The notes beneath the pieces are model-generated. The model did no database searches and was not told where the DNA came from. It worked only from the letters and a program-made list of their open reading frames with translations. A stretch of DNA of 64,000 nucleotides, taken from NCBI GenBank assembly GCA_030537795.1, contig JAUNVE010000002.1, positions 1-64,000 of the forward strand, written 5' to 3'. The translations under genes and the position numbers were made by a program. This stretch comes from Actinomycetaceae bacterium (GTDB lineage: Bacteria > Actinomycetota > Actinomycetes > Actinomycetales > Actinomycetaceae). Position 1 is the first letter of the stretch; each line of letters begins with the position of its first letter. Below are positions 17,599-27,572 of this stretch, in pieces.

Positions 17599-19578
17599 CT
17601 AGAACCGTGTCACGAGTATGACGATGACGGCTACCACGACTCCACCAAGAATGTACGAGGCGTAACCGCGCACGTACCCGGTTTGCGTGCGAGAAATCAA
17701 TTTGCCGAGTCCTCCAGACAATCTCGCAAGGCCGTGTACCGTTCCGTCCACCACGTGGGTGTCGGTGGCGGTCACACCCTTCATGAGGGCGATACCCGGC
17801 ACCATAAACAGATTTTCGTTGAGGGCATCTTGGTACAGGTCATTGCGAGCGGCGTGGACGAATCCGTTGGCGGCGGGCACCGCGGTCGGAACGTCGTCGC
17901 GGCCGTACTTCATCCAGGCCCATACTGCGCCCACAATAACGACGGCCAGCGTCAGTACCTGAATGGCGATGATCGGCATAACGGGATTTGCGTGTTCAGC
18001 GTGTCCGGTTACTGGTTCAAGCCACGTTACGAAGGTATCGTTGAATGCCAGCAGACCACCGATAAATACTGCGCCGACGGCGAGAATAATCATGGGGATG
18101 GTCATTAGCAATGGCGATTCATGCGGCTCAAGTCGCTTACCTGCTTCATCGACTTCCCAGCGGGCTTTGCCGTGGAAGGTCATGAAGAAGAGGCGGGACA
18201 TGTAAAATGCCGTGATTCCGGCGCCTACCAGTGCCACCAGGCCAAATACCCAGCCGGCCCATTCGGCGTCAACGTTACCGAAGTGGTTGGCAGTAAACGC
18301 CGTTTCAATAATGGGATCTTTCGACCAGAAGCCGGAGAATGGCGGCACCCCAAGAATGGCAAGCCAGCCCATCATAAAGGTGAGCCAGGTGATCTTCATA
18401 GCACCCGACAGCGCACCGAAGCGTCGCATATTGACGCCGTCATTCATGGCGTGCATAACGGAGCCGGCTCCCAGGAACATGAGAGCCTTGAAGAAGCCGT
18501 GGGTGAACAGGTGGAAGATGGCGAAAGCCCAACCAACCGGGCCTAGTCCGGCGCCGAGCATCATGTAGCCGATCTGCGACATGGTGGAGGCGGCGAGCAC
18601 CTTCTTCATATCGTCCTTGGCGGTACCGACGATGGCTCCGAACAGGAGGGTGATCGCACCGATTACCGCAACGGCGGTGGTAGCGACCGGGGATACGAGG
18701 TAGACGGCACCGGAACGCACGATGAGGTAAACACCGGCGGTCACCATGGTTGCCGCGTGAATGAGGGCGGATACCGGGGTCGGACCCGCCATTGCATCCC
18801 CGAGCCACGCTTGTAGCGGGAACTGCGCTGACTTACCGCAGGCAGCCACGAGGAGGAATATACCGATGAGGGTGGCGGTGGTTTCGGGGGCGCCGCCAAC
18901 CTCCGATAAGACGGTGCGGAACTCCACCGATCCGAACTGCGCGACCATGACCATCATGGCGAGCAGGAGTCCCATATCGCCCACGCGGTTCATCACAAAT
19001 GCTTTCTTGGCGGCAGTGGCGTATTCGGGAACGTGGTTCCAGAAACCGATGAGCAGATAGGAGGCCAGGCCGACGCCTTCCCAACCGACAAAGAGCACCA
19101 CGTATGAGCTTCCGAGTACCAGCGTCAGCATCGCGGCGATAAAGAAGTTGAGGTACGCGAAGAACCTGCGACGGTCAATGTCGTGTTCCATATATGCGAC
19201 GGCGTACACGTGGATGAGTGAGCCGACGAAGGTGACGAGCATGACGAATGTCATCGACAGCGGATCAATCATCATGCCGACGTTAATGGATAGGTCTCCG
19301 GCGGGGATCCAACTGAAGAGATCAAGCTCCATGAGTCGCCCACCTGCAGGAAGTCCAAGCAGCTGGATCATAATGGCAGCCCCGATAGCGAATGACAGCC
19401 AGGAGGCAACCACTGCGATCCAGTGACCCCACCGATCAGTCACGCGACCGAGGACAAGGAGCAGAATCGATACCACGAGGGGCACCAGCACCATAAGTGG
19501 AGCCAGAGCTGCCGCACCGTGCGCGATTTCATACGGTGCGAAGGTGTCTCCCATAGGAAGGAGCATCGAGTAATTCAC
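17599..19578 (-). CDS. nuoL: NADH-quinone oxidoreductase subunit L
   Basis: Largest antiporter-like subunit, 659 aa, with the lateral helix at the C-terminus. Typical sequences are VGWEGVGLASYLLIGFW (conserved glutamate), KSAQFPLQAWLGDAMAGPTP (conserved lysine), ALIHAATMVTAGVYL, FHLFTHGFFKALMFLG and GVPPFSGFWSKDPI. GTG at 19578 has AGGAGGAAAG immediately upstream. It is the last of the membrane-arm genes before nuoM-nuoN in the usual nuo order. Confidence 0.96.
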   Translation of the reverse strand: MNYSMLLPMGDTFAPYEIAHGAAALAPLMVLVPLVVSILLLVLGRVTDRWGHWIAVVASWLSFAIGAAIMIQLLGLPAGGRLMELDLFSWIPAGDLSINVGMMIDPLSMTFVMLVTFVGSLIHVYAVAYMEHDIDRRRFFAYLNFFIAAMLTLVLGSSYVVLFVGWEGVGLASYLLIGFWNHVPEYATAAKKAFVMNRVGDMGLLLAMMVMVAQFGSVEFRTVLSEVGGAPETTATLIGIFLLVAACGKSAQFPLQAWLGDAMAGPTPVSALIHAATMVTAGVYLIVRSGAVYLVSPVATTAVAVIGAITLLFGAIVGTAKDDMKKVLAASTMSQIGYMMLGAGLGPVGWAFAIFHLFTHGFFKALMFLGAGSVMHAMNDGVNMRRFGALSGAMKITWLTFMMGWLAILGVPPFSGFWSKDPIIETAFTANHFGNVDAEWAGWVFGLVALVGAGITAFYMSRLFFMTFHGKARWEVDEAGKRLEPHESPLLMTIPMIILAVGAVFIGGLLAFNDTFVTWLEPVTGHAEHANPVMPIIAIQVLTLAVVIVGAVWAWMKYGRDDVPTAVPAANGFVHAARNDLYQDALNENLFMVPGIALMKGVTATDTHVVDGTVHGLARLSGGLGKLISRTQTGYVRGYASYILGGVVVAVIVILVTRF

Positions 19579-19588
19579 CTTTCCTCCT

Positions 19589-19888
19589 TCAGTTCTTCAG
19601 TAGGTTGACCTCGTCGACACTGGTGGTGCGACGGGATCGGAAGATGGTCACGATGATGGCGAGGCCGACAACGACCTCTGCGGCGGCGACGACCATGACG
19701 AAGAACGCCATGACCTGTCCGGTGTAATCACCGTGTAAACGGGCAAAGGTGACGAGCACGAGGTTCGCGGAGTTCAACATGAGCTCAACTCCCATGAGTG
19801 AGATCACCGCGGAGCGACGCACCATGACGACAACCGCTCCGATGGCAAATAGCACCATCGCGAGGATCAAGTAGTAGGTTAGGCTCAT
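19589..19888 (-). CDS. nuoK: NADH-quinone oxidoreductase subunit K
   Basis: Small membrane subunit of 99 aa with three transmembrane segments. [15 protein letters not shown] and [15 protein letters not shown] carry the two conserved membrane glutamates of the proton path. The ATG overlaps the nuoJ stop by 4 nt (ATGA), and nuoL follows 10 bp later. Confidence 0.96.
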   Translation of the reverse strand: MSLTYYLILAMVLFAIGAVVVMVRRSAVISLMGVELMLNSANLVLVTFARLHGDYTGQVMAFFVMVVAAAEVVVGLAIIVTIFRSRRTTSVDEVNLLKN

Positions 19889-20853
19889 TTGTCGGCCTCC
19901 TCTTCAGCGTCAGATGCTTCGATTTGCGGCGCATCCACCTCGTATTGGATAAGTCCATCCGGCGCATCGACGCCCGCCATTCCCCAGGAACCGGATTGGG
20001 GCACGTGGCTGGTACCTTCGGCACCGAATAGCGTTTGCGACGTATCTCCGCGCTGCGCGTTTTGTAACTTGCGTGCGAGTTCGGGGTCAAGTGATCCCAA
20101 CGACCGATCGAGTCCACGTACTCGCAATACACGCGGAATTGACTCGGGAACGGGTTTGAGGGTTTCACCCGACAGCGCCCCCACATCGGTGGAAGTCGAC
20201 CGCGCGTAGACACCGGGAGCGGTGTGCTGGCCCATGTGACGTCCCGATGCGGCATAGGCCTGCATCTTCGCTTCAACCACGTGCTTTTGCGTGCGTCGGG
20301 GTGTGAGACGATCTCCGTGCGTTAGCAGGACGGCCCCCAGTGCTGCGGTAATCAAAAGCGCGGCGGCCAGTTCCATGGAGAACCAAAAGTTCGTAAACAG
20401 GGTGCGTGCAAGTTCTTGTACCGGTTCATCCGAGTAGGGATTAGCCGTGTAGTCCTTCGCCGGTGGGAAATACGTAGCCCACACGATTGCCCCCGTGGCA
20501 ATGGCGAGAACCAAACCTCCCAGGCTAGCAACAATAATATTCGCGCGATTCTGATTGAGGTACTCATCGGTGGCTTGCAAGCCAATCATCATGAGCACGA
20601 ATAGGAAAAGCATCATAATGGCGCCGGTATAGACGACGATTTGGACGACGCCCATAAACGGTGCGCTCTGCGCAAAGTAGAGAACGGCGAGCCCTACCAT
20701 GACGGTCACCATAGAAATGGCGGAGTAGGCGGCCTTTTTAAAGAACAGGACCCCCAGCGCGCCGGCAACCATAACGCAAGCCGTCACCCAAAAGAGGATG
20801 GCTTCGCCGGTTCCGGCCATTTGTGGCCCCTCAGCCAGGGTATGGAGTATCAC
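19885..20853 (-). CDS. nuoJ: NADH-quinone oxidoreductase subunit J with long C-terminal extension
   Basis: Membrane subunit with five hydrophobic segments in the first 170 residues. [30 protein letters not shown] and [19 protein letters not shown] are typical. At 322 aa it is much longer than E. coli NuoJ (184 aa): about 130 extra residues form a hydrophilic, acidic-ended C-terminal tail. Similar tails occur in other actinobacterial NuoJ proteins as I recall; their function is not known to me. GTG at 20853 overlaps the nuoI stop. Confidence 0.94.
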   Translation of the reverse strand: MILHTLAEGPQMAGTGEAILFWVTACVMVAGALGVLFFKKAAYSAISMVTVMVGLAVLYFAQSAPFMGVVQIVVYTGAIMMLFLFVLMMIGLQATDEYLNQNRANIIVASLGGLVLAIATGAIVWATYFPPAKDYTANPYSDEPVQELARTLFTNFWFSMELAAALLITAALGAVLLTHGDRLTPRRTQKHVVEAKMQAYAASGRHMGQHTAPGVYARSTSTDVGALSGETLKPVPESIPRVLRVRGLDRSLGSLDPELARKLQNAQRGDTSQTLFGAEGTSHVPQSGSWGMAGVDAPDGLIQYEVDAPQIEASDAEEEADK

Positions 20854-21548
20854 GCTGAAGCCTCCTTAGATGTCACGGGAGCTGCTGCCACCGGTGTTTC
20901 TACCTGATCTGCCGCTTGGGCGGCTCCCTCCAGCGTGGGGTCATCAGGTCTGTGTTCACGAACCCATTCAACCTGTTCGCGGGTGGGCCCGGTGACGCTG
21001 CCGCGGTAGTAGTCTCCGTCTGTCATACCGGAGACCATCGGATGCGGTGGAGCCAACATGCCGTCTTCCAGCGGAGCCAAGATCTGATCTTTTTCGAAAA
21101 TCAGGTCTTCGCGATCGTAGTCCGCCAGCTCGAAATCGTTGCTCATGGTGAGCGCGCGGGTCGGACACGCTTCGATACATAGTCCGCAGAAAATGCAGCG
21201 CAGGTAGTTGATCTGGTAGACGCGACCAAATCGCTCACCGGGAGCGAACTGCTGGTCGGGTGTATTGTTGGCGGCTTCCACCAAGATGGCATCCGCCGGG
21301 CAAGCCCACGCGCACAGTTCACAGCCGATGCACTTTTCGAGACCGTCCGGGTAGCGGTTGAGCTGATGACGTCCGTGGAAACGCGGCTGGGTGAAGGGGC
21401 CTTCAAACGGGTACTGTTCTGTCACCGTCGGACGGAAGAAAGACGTGATGGTCACTCCGTATCCGGCGATAGGTGCGAACAGCTCTCCAAAGAATCCTTT
21501 GGGATCGTGTTCGTAGAGCATGTCGTCCTGAGACTGTTTATCACTCAT
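20850..21548 (-). CDS. nuoI: NADH-quinone oxidoreductase subunit I (two 4Fe-4S)
   Basis: Peripheral-arm subunit carrying clusters N6a and N6b. The two ferredoxin motifs are [16 protein letters not shown] and [16 protein letters not shown], with [13 protein letters not shown] and [14 protein letters not shown] before them. 232 aa from ATG at 21548, which overlaps the nuoH stop by 8 nt and follows GGAGGAGG; an upstream in-frame extension to 21596 lies wholly within nuoH and is rejected. The C-terminal 70 residues after the clusters are acidic and longer than in E. coli. Confidence 0.95.
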   Translation of the reverse strand: MSDKQSQDDMLYEHDPKGFFGELFAPIAGYGVTITSFFRPTVTEQYPFEGPFTQPRFHGRHQLNRYPDGLEKCIGCELCAWACPADAILVEAANNTPDQQFAPGERFGRVYQINYLRCIFCGLCIEACPTRALTMSNDFELADYDREDLIFEKDQILAPLEDGMLAPPHPMVSGMTDGDYYRGSVTGPTREQVEWVREHRPDDPTLEGAAQAADQVETPVAAAPVTSKEASA

Positions 21549-22893
21549 TGTCGGCCTCCTCCACATTGGTGGTGGTCGTTGATGTGCTCGTCGCACCGAC
21601 GGGTTCGCGTCCGGCGCGCGGCGAGGGCGGGAGCTGCTGTCCCGGAAGTGGTGGTACCGGGTATCCCCCGGCGAATGCGTCGAATGGCTCGGCGGAGGTT
21701 TCTTCCGGTTCTTTTTCGGGGGTATCGGCCATCCACATAATGATCATAAGGACCAGCACAACGGCCACGATGCCACCCGAAATCACGAGGAATGAGTCGG
21801 TGACCCACATCCGTACTCCCTGCAAGATGGCGACGATAACGAGCCAACCGAGGGAAACCGGAATGAGTACCTTCCACCCCAGTGCCATGAACTGATCGTA
21901 GCGGAAGCGCAGAAGCGTGCCGCGTGTCCACACCATAAAGAAGAAGAACATCCACATCTTGAGGGTGAACCACAACATTCCCCACCAGCCGCCATTGAAA
22001 TCGATGAACGGGACGTATCCCAAACCGAATGGCGCATGCCAACCACCGAAAAATACGGTGGTGGCAACGGCGGAGACATTAAACATATTGATGTATTCGG
22101 ACAGGTAGTACCAACCGAACTTCATCGACGAGTACTCGGTCATATGTCCGGCGACGAGCTCGCCTTCCGCTTCCGGGAGGTCAAATGGTAAACGGTTGAC
22201 TTCGCCCACCATGGAAATGATGTAGACGATAAATGCCGGCAGCAGCGCGAATGCCCACCACACCGGGTGTTGGGAGGCGACGATTTCGGAGGTCGACATG
22301 GATCCGGCGACGAGAAATACCGACACCAGCGACAGGCCCATCGACAGTTCGTAGGAAATAATCTGCGCGGCGGAGCGCACGGAGCCCAGGAGCGGAAGGG
22401 TTGAACGGGTGGACCAGCCACCGAGCACTACCCCGTATAGGCCTACCGATGCAATCGCCAGAATGTAGAGCACGGCCACGGGCATATCGGTCAGTTGCAA
22501 CGGCGTCCAGTGTCCGAACATGGAGACATTCGGCCCCATGGGAATGACCGCCAGCACCATGAAAGCGGCAAATGCCGAGGTGGCCGGGGCAATGAAGTAG
22601 ATGAACTTCTCTGCCCGATCGGTCCAGATATCCTCCTTGAATAGGAGTTTTCCGGCATCTGCGAAAGCCTGAAATAGGCCGAATGGTCCGGCCACGTTGG
22701 GGCCGGGGCGAGTCTGCATACGACCGAGACCGCGGCGCTCAACCCACAGTGCCATAATGACGGAGACGATGAGGAATACCACGATGAATACGGCCTTAAT
22801 GAGGCTGAGCCACCATGTTTCCTCGCTGAAGTCCGCCGGCGTGGTCACCGGTGGGGCAAAGGGCACGAGTGCGGTAAGACCGATGGGGTTCAT
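21541..22893 (-). CDS. nuoH: NADH-quinone oxidoreductase subunit H
   Basis: Membrane subunit at the quinone-binding junction. 450 aa with eight or more membrane segments. [20 protein letters not shown] and [20 protein letters not shown] are the family signatures, the second forming part of the quinone chamber. About 60 extra residues rich in Pro, Glu and Thr make a C-terminal tail. Start overlaps the nuoG stop by 4 nt (ATGA). Confidence 0.96.
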   Translation of the reverse strand: MNPIGLTALVPFAPPVTTPADFSEETWWLSLIKAVFIVVFLIVSVIMALWVERRGLGRMQTRPGPNVAGPFGLFQAFADAGKLLFKEDIWTDRAEKFIYFIAPATSAFAAFMVLAVIPMGPNVSMFGHWTPLQLTDMPVAVLYILAIASVGLYGVVLGGWSTRSTLPLLGSVRSAAQIISYELSMGLSLVSVFLVAGSMSTSEIVASQHPVWWAFALLPAFIVYIISMVGEVNRLPFDLPEAEGELVAGHMTEYSSMKFGWYYLSEYINMFNVSAVATTVFFGGWHAPFGLGYVPFIDFNGGWWGMLWFTLKMWMFFFFMVWTRGTLLRFRYDQFMALGWKVLIPVSLGWLVIVAILQGVRMWVTDSFLVISGGIVAVVLVLMIIMWMADTPEKEPEETSAEPFDAFAGGYPVPPLPGQQLPPSPRAGREPVGATSTSTTTTNVEEADNE

Positions 22894-25478
22894 CGGGTCA
22901 CCTCCGAGTGTGCTGCGATTGATACCACGGAGCCGTTACGGGCTCCGAGGGTTTCGTGTACGAGTGATCCGAGTGAACATTCAGGAAGCCAAACAACATC
23001 CTCGGGTAGGTCAGCGGTGACGACCGGCAATGTGATGGTGCCGCGTTCGGTGCTGACTGCGAGTGTGTCGCCTTCTGATATTCCCAATCCGGCGAGTGTC
23101 GCGGCGCTTAAACGTGCGACTGAACGGCGGGCTGTGCCGGCCAGTTCGGTAGCTCCATCTTGGAGTCGACCGGCATCAAGCATCGGTTTGTGGGTGGCTA
23201 GCACAGCGTTGCCGATCCCCGGGGCTGTCACCGCAGGAGCAGCGGTAGCCGGAGCGTCGATGCGCGGCCCATCCCAATCCATCAGCTGGTTGATTTCCGC
23301 ATGAGTTGCCTTGAGGGTATCGAGTCCTAGTTCGACATCCATTTCCCGTGCCAGGCGAACGAGTACGTCACGATCGGTTAATGCCCGCGATGCCAGTGCC
23401 TGCCCGAAGGGGCGCAGGCGACCTTCCCAGTTAATGAAGGTACCGGCTTTTTCGGCAAATGGCGCCACCGGTAGCACAACGTCCGCCATTGAGGTGAGGT
23501 CGGTGTTACGCACTTCGAGGCTGACCACGAAGTCCGCCGCATCGACTGCCGCGCGTAACGCATCCGGATCCGGTACGTCACGCGAGTCCACCCCACCGAG
23601 GATGATAGCTGACCGGGCTTCCTGCGCGGATTCGATGATAATCTCCTCCGTGCACTTGGGCGAATCGGTCGGTAGCCTACCTCCCCACACGGTTTCGACA
23701 TCAATACGTGATTCAGCATCGTCAATATGCCGTCCAAATGGAAGGAGTTGCGGCACCAGGCCAACATCGATTGCGCCACGTTCGCCAGCGCGACGTGGAA
23801 TCCACGCGAGTCGTGCTCCGGTGCGTTCCACCAACGCGTTCACGGCCGAGTATAGTCCCGGCGTTTCGACGCATCTTTCGCCGATAACAACGATGCCCTC
23901 CGCGAGTTCCTTGGCGAGTTCGCCGTCAATGGCGGCCAGTACCTCCGGCTCTGTTCCCGGTGCTGCCCGGAGCAGATCAGCGTTCATCTTCTTGGTCGAT
24001 GCAGTGGTAAATGGAGCTACCACACTGACGCGCGTATTCCCCGCCAAAACGCCTTTACGCAGTCGCAGGAAAACGGTGCCGATTTCATCTTCGGCTTCTA
24101 ACCCCACCAGCAGAACGCGGCCGGCTTTTTCCAGGTCGGAATAGGTCACATCAAGCCCGCGTCCAGCCACGCGAGAACCGAGGAACTGCGTTTCTTCTAC
24201 ACTGGTTGACCGCATCCGCGCGTCAATCTGATTGGTGCCCATCGCCAGACGAGCGAACTTCGACCAGGCGTAGGCGTCTTCGACGGTTAACCGACCACCG
24301 GGCATCAGTGCGGTTTTGCCATCGCGAGCGGCTTCCAATCCGCGGGCTGCCCGATCAAGTGCATCGGCCCACGAGGTCGGTACGAGTTCGCCGTCCTCGC
24401 GTACCAGCGGGGTGTGCAAACGATCTTGCCCATGTGCCCACTGGAAGGCAAAACGGTCTTTATCGGTAATCCACTCTTCATTGACGTCATAGTCTTCGCC
24501 CGCGAGACGCCGCAAGACCTCGCCGCGACGAATATCAACGCGAATAGCGGCACCGGAGGCATCGTGCTCGGTGACCGACGGCGTCGATACGAGGTCGAAT
24601 GGGCGGCCTCGGAAACGATAGGAGGATGCGGTGAGGGCACCCACCGGGCAGATCTGAATAGTGTTGCCCGAAAAGTACGACGCAAACGGCCGTCCGGTGG
24701 TATCTGTTTCTGCTACTCCGGTGGGGCCGGCATGCAGGCTGCCAGCTACACCGGGATTACCGTAGGGGCCGGCAAGACCGGGAGCCGGGGTGAGCTCATG
24801 GCTAGTTGGATTCGATTCGGGGTCGTAAAAACCAAGAACTTGCGTGTCAAAGGTACCGACCTGCTCCCCCATGAATTCATGGTGGTCTGTCGGTGAGGAG
24901 CCCCCGCCGCGTCCCTGGAGGTCGATAAATGCGTCCCCCGCGATCTCCTTCGAAAACCGGACGCAACGCTGACACAGAATACAGCGGTCACGATCCAGCA
25001 GGATTTGGGTGGATAGACGAATCGGCTTGGGGAAGGTGCGCTTAGCATCCGCAAAACGCGAAACTTCGCGTCCCTCGGTCATGGCCTGGTTTTGCAGCGG
25101 GCATTCGCCACCCTTGTCACAAATGGGACAGTCAAGGGGGTGGTTAATGAGGAGAAACTCCATAATGCCCTTTTGGGCTTTTTCAGCGACTTCAGAAGTG
25201 CGCTGGGTCTTCACCTGCATACCCGGCGTAACAGTCATGGTGCATGCTGTTTGTGGCTTCGGCATAGGGCGCACATTGCCTTCGCGATCGGGGGTGGCGA
25301 CCTCGACCAGACACTGACGACAGGCTCCTGCCGGTTTGAGCAGCGGGTGATCACAGAAGCGCGGAATGCGAATTCCCACGGTTTCAGCCGCCCTGATGAT
25401 GAGAGTTCCCTTGGGGACGCTCACCTCGGTGTCGTCGATTGTGAGCGTCACCATTTCTTGAGCTACGTTTTCACTCAT
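22890..25478 (-). CDS. nuoG: NADH-quinone oxidoreductase subunit G
   Basis: Iron-sulfur subunit of the peripheral arm, 862 aa. N-terminal 2Fe-2S domain: CDHPLLKPAGACRQCLVEV. Then CPICDKGGECPLQN and DRCILCQRCVRFSKEI, and IQICPVGALT. From about residue 300 a molybdopterin-oxidoreductase-like domain follows that is structural in complex I; it ends in a molydop-binding-like domain (LAVSTERGTITLPVV). Start at 25478 overlaps the nuoF stop by 4 nt. Confidence 0.96.
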   Translation of the reverse strand: MSENVAQEMVTLTIDDTEVSVPKGTLIIRAAETVGIRIPRFCDHPLLKPAGACRQCLVEVATPDREGNVRPMPKPQTACTMTVTPGMQVKTQRTSEVAEKAQKGIMEFLLINHPLDCPICDKGGECPLQNQAMTEGREVSRFADAKRTFPKPIRLSTQILLDRDRCILCQRCVRFSKEIAGDAFIDLQGRGGGSSPTDHHEFMGEQVGTFDTQVLGFYDPESNPTSHELTPAPGLAGPYGNPGVAGSLHAGPTGVAETDTTGRPFASYFSGNTIQICPVGALTASSYRFRGRPFDLVSTPSVTEHDASGAAIRVDIRRGEVLRRLAGEDYDVNEEWITDKDRFAFQWAHGQDRLHTPLVREDGELVPTSWADALDRAARGLEAARDGKTALMPGGRLTVEDAYAWSKFARLAMGTNQIDARMRSTSVEETQFLGSRVAGRGLDVTYSDLEKAGRVLLVGLEAEDEIGTVFLRLRKGVLAGNTRVSVVAPFTTASTKKMNADLLRAAPGTEPEVLAAIDGELAKELAEGIVVIGERCVETPGLYSAVNALVERTGARLAWIPRRAGERGAIDVGLVPQLLPFGRHIDDAESRIDVETVWGGRLPTDSPKCTEEIIIESAQEARSAIILGGVDSRDVPDPDALRAAVDAADFVVSLEVRNTDLTSMADVVLPVAPFAEKAGTFINWEGRLRPFGQALASRALTDRDVLVRLAREMDVELGLDTLKATHAEINQLMDWDGPRIDAPATAAPAVTAPGIGNAVLATHKPMLDAGRLQDGATELAGTARRSVARLSAATLAGLGISEGDTLAVSTERGTITLPVVTADLPEDVVWLPECSLGSLVHETLGARNGSVVSIAAHSEVTR

Positions 25479-26809
25479 CGGGTACCTCCCTGTGCAAAAA
25501 CAGCGGATGCCTCGTAGGGGAACAGTTCACGGGCGGGGGTGGTCAGCCCCGCTTCAAATTCTTCGCGGAATCGTGCAATACCGCTATGAACGGGTGTTGC
25601 AGATGCGTCGCCGAGGGCGCAGAAGGAGCGTCCCGCAATATTGCCCGCAATTTCATCGAGTAGGTCAATATCTCCCGGGAGTCCACGGCCAGCTTCCAGG
25701 CGTAGCAAAATTTGCTTCATCCAGTATGTTCCTTCGCGGCAGGGCGTGCACTTGCCGCATGATTCATGCTGGTAGAACTCCACCCAGCGAGTAACGACGC
25801 GTACAACTGATGTCGTTTCATCAAAGACTTGCAGAGCGCGCGTGGCGAGCATTGAGCCTGCCTCGGCGACCGCTTCGTAATCGAGGGGGACGTCGAGTTC
25901 TTTTTCCGTAAGAATCGGTGTTGACGACCCACCGGGCGTCCAGAACTTGAGTCGATGCCCGTTGCGAATACCGCCGGCCATTTCCAGAAGTTCACGCATG
26001 GTAATACCGAAAGGTGCTTCAAACTGGCCCGGTTTATTGACGTGTCCAGATATGGAAAAGAGACCGTGACCGGCTGACTTTTCCGTGCCCATGGTGTTGA
26101 ACCATCCGGCTTCATTTTGGAAAATCCCGGATACTTGCGCAATAGATTCCACGTTGTTGACCACCGTGGGCCGTGCATATAAGCCCTCCACGGCGGGGAA
26201 CGGCGGCTTCAGTCGCGGATGTCCGCGACGGCCTTCAAGCGAATCAAGTAGCGCGGTTTCTTCACCGCAAATATAGGCACCGGCACCGGCGTGAGCGGTG
26301 ATACGGAGGTTAAAGTCGCCGTTGGGGCCTCGCCCTTGGCCGATGATGCCGGCCTCTTCGGCCTCCCGCACGGCGGCCAGCAGCCGGCGGTACACGTGCG
26401 CCACCTCGCCTCTCAAGTAGACAAAGGCATGTTCGCACCGAATCGCACGAGCAGTAATAGCCATTCCTTCAATGAGGACGTGCGGATTAGCCATGAGCAG
26501 CGGGATGTCTTTACAGGTGCCCGGCTCAGACTCATCGGCATTGACCACCAGGTAGCGTGGCTTGCCGTCATCCGGAGGCAGGAAAGACCATTTGAGCCCG
26601 GTAGGGAATCCCGCCCCTCCGCGACCTCGCAGACCGGAAGATTTCACGGTCTCGGTAATGTCCTTCGGATCCATTGTTAGAGCTTTTTCCAGCCCCTGGT
26701 ATCCCCCGCGGGAGCGGTAGGACTCGAGCGTCCACGAGCGATCATCACCCCAACCGCGCGACACAATCGGCGTGAGTGTCCCCGGTGTGGAGAAGGAAAC
26801 CTCAGTCAT
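25475..26809 (-). CDS. nuoF: NADH-quinone oxidoreductase subunit F (NADH- and FMN-binding)
   Basis: Carries the NADH site, FMN and cluster N3. GRGGAGFPTGLKWSF is the NADH/FMN motif, AGAGAYICGEETALLDSLEG the flavin-side motif, and ESCGKCTPCREGT supplies three cluster cysteines with the fourth in GRSFCALGD. ATG at 26809 (444 aa) is chosen because AAGGTGA lies upstream at good spacing and the gene then overlaps the nuoE stop by 8 nt, just as nuoI overlaps nuoH; GTG at 26818 is the alternative. Confidence 0.95.
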   Translation of the reverse strand: MTEVSFSTPGTLTPIVSRGWGDDRSWTLESYRSRGGYQGLEKALTMDPKDITETVKSSGLRGRGGAGFPTGLKWSFLPPDDGKPRYLVVNADESEPGTCKDIPLLMANPHVLIEGMAITARAIRCEHAFVYLRGEVAHVYRRLLAAVREAEEAGIIGQGRGPNGDFNLRITAHAGAGAYICGEETALLDSLEGRRGHPRLKPPFPAVEGLYARPTVVNNVESIAQVSGIFQNEAGWFNTMGTEKSAGHGLFSISGHVNKPGQFEAPFGITMRELLEMAGGIRNGHRLKFWTPGGSSTPILTEKELDVPLDYEAVAEAGSMLATRALQVFDETTSVVRVVTRWVEFYQHESCGKCTPCREGTYWMKQILLRLEAGRGLPGDIDLLDEIAGNIAGRSFCALGDASATPVHSGIARFREEFEAGLTTPARELFPYEASAVFAQGGTR

Positions 26810-27572
26810 TGCTGTCACCTTCCTGATCTTCTTCCGTCACGGCCGGACGGTCAGCCGATGAATGCAAGCCCCCGACCTCTTGTCCAGCGTCAGTCGCTGC
26901 CTTCGCCCCGTCAGATGGGGCGGGGCAGGTCCATCCGTGCTCTTGCGCGAGTTTGAGACCGCGCAGGCTCGGTTCACCAGCGGACGGGCCTTCGTCGACC
27001 AGTCCGTCCTCAAAGCCCGCGAGAAGATGCGAAATCTCTTTAAAGGTACGTAGCTTGTTGGGGCCGCGGGTCGGCTTAACATCCCGTCCAGCGGTCAGGT
27101 CGTCAACCAGCGCAATCGTCGATTCTGGAGTTTGATTGTCGAAAAACTCCCAGTTAACCATGACTACCGGCGCATAGTCGCAGGCGGCGTTACATTCGAG
27201 TCTCTCGAGGGTGATCTTTCCGTCCGGGGTTGTTTCATCTGCTCCCACACCGAGATGACCTTCAACGGCCTCCCAAATCTGGTCTCCCCCCATAACGGCG
27301 CACAGCGCATTGGTGCATACACCCACGTTGTACTCGCCAGCCGGGTGACGTTTGTACTGGGTGTAGAACGTAGCAACGGCTGAGACTTCGGGGCGAGTGA
27401 GCCCGAGAACGTCGGCGCAAAACGCAATGCCGTCGGCGGAAACGTAACCGTCCTCCGACTGCACGAGATGCAGTAGAGGTAGCAGAGCGGAACGTTCGTG
27501 CCCCTCGGGGTAGCGGGCCAGGATCTGGTCCGCTTCACCGCGGAGTCGTTCTGCGATTTCCGGGGTATACAT
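26802..27572 (-). CDS. nuoE: NADH-quinone oxidoreductase subunit E with C-terminal extension
   Basis: Peripheral 2Fe-2S subunit (cluster N1a). The cysteines are in VCTNALCAVMGG and LECNAACDYAPVVMVN. 256 aa, against about 166 in E. coli: some 90 residues after the thioredoxin-like domain form an extension without a motif I recognise. The ATG overlaps the nuoD stop by one base (TGATG). Confidence 0.95.
   Translation of the reverse strand: MYTPEIAERLRGEADQILARYPEGHERSALLPLLHLVQSEDGYVSADGIAFCADVLGLTRPEVSAVATFYTQYKRHPAGEYNVGVCTNALCAVMGGDQIWEAVEGHLGVGADETTPDGKITLERLECNAACDYAPVVMVNWEFFDNQTPESTIALVDDLTAGRDVKPTRGPNKLRTFKEISHLLAGFEDGLVDEGPSAGEPSLRGLKLAQEHGWTCPAPSDGAKAATDAGQEVGGLHSSADRPAVTEEDQEGDSND

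Noticed and set aside
17401..18108. Long open frames opposite nuoL and nuoM
   Set aside because: They are shadows of high-GC membrane-protein genes; the nuo frames on the other strand have full family support.
23311..24144. 277-aa frame opposite nuoG
   Set aside because: Low-complexity Ser/Arg/Thr composition typical of an antisense shadow; no start signal and no motif.
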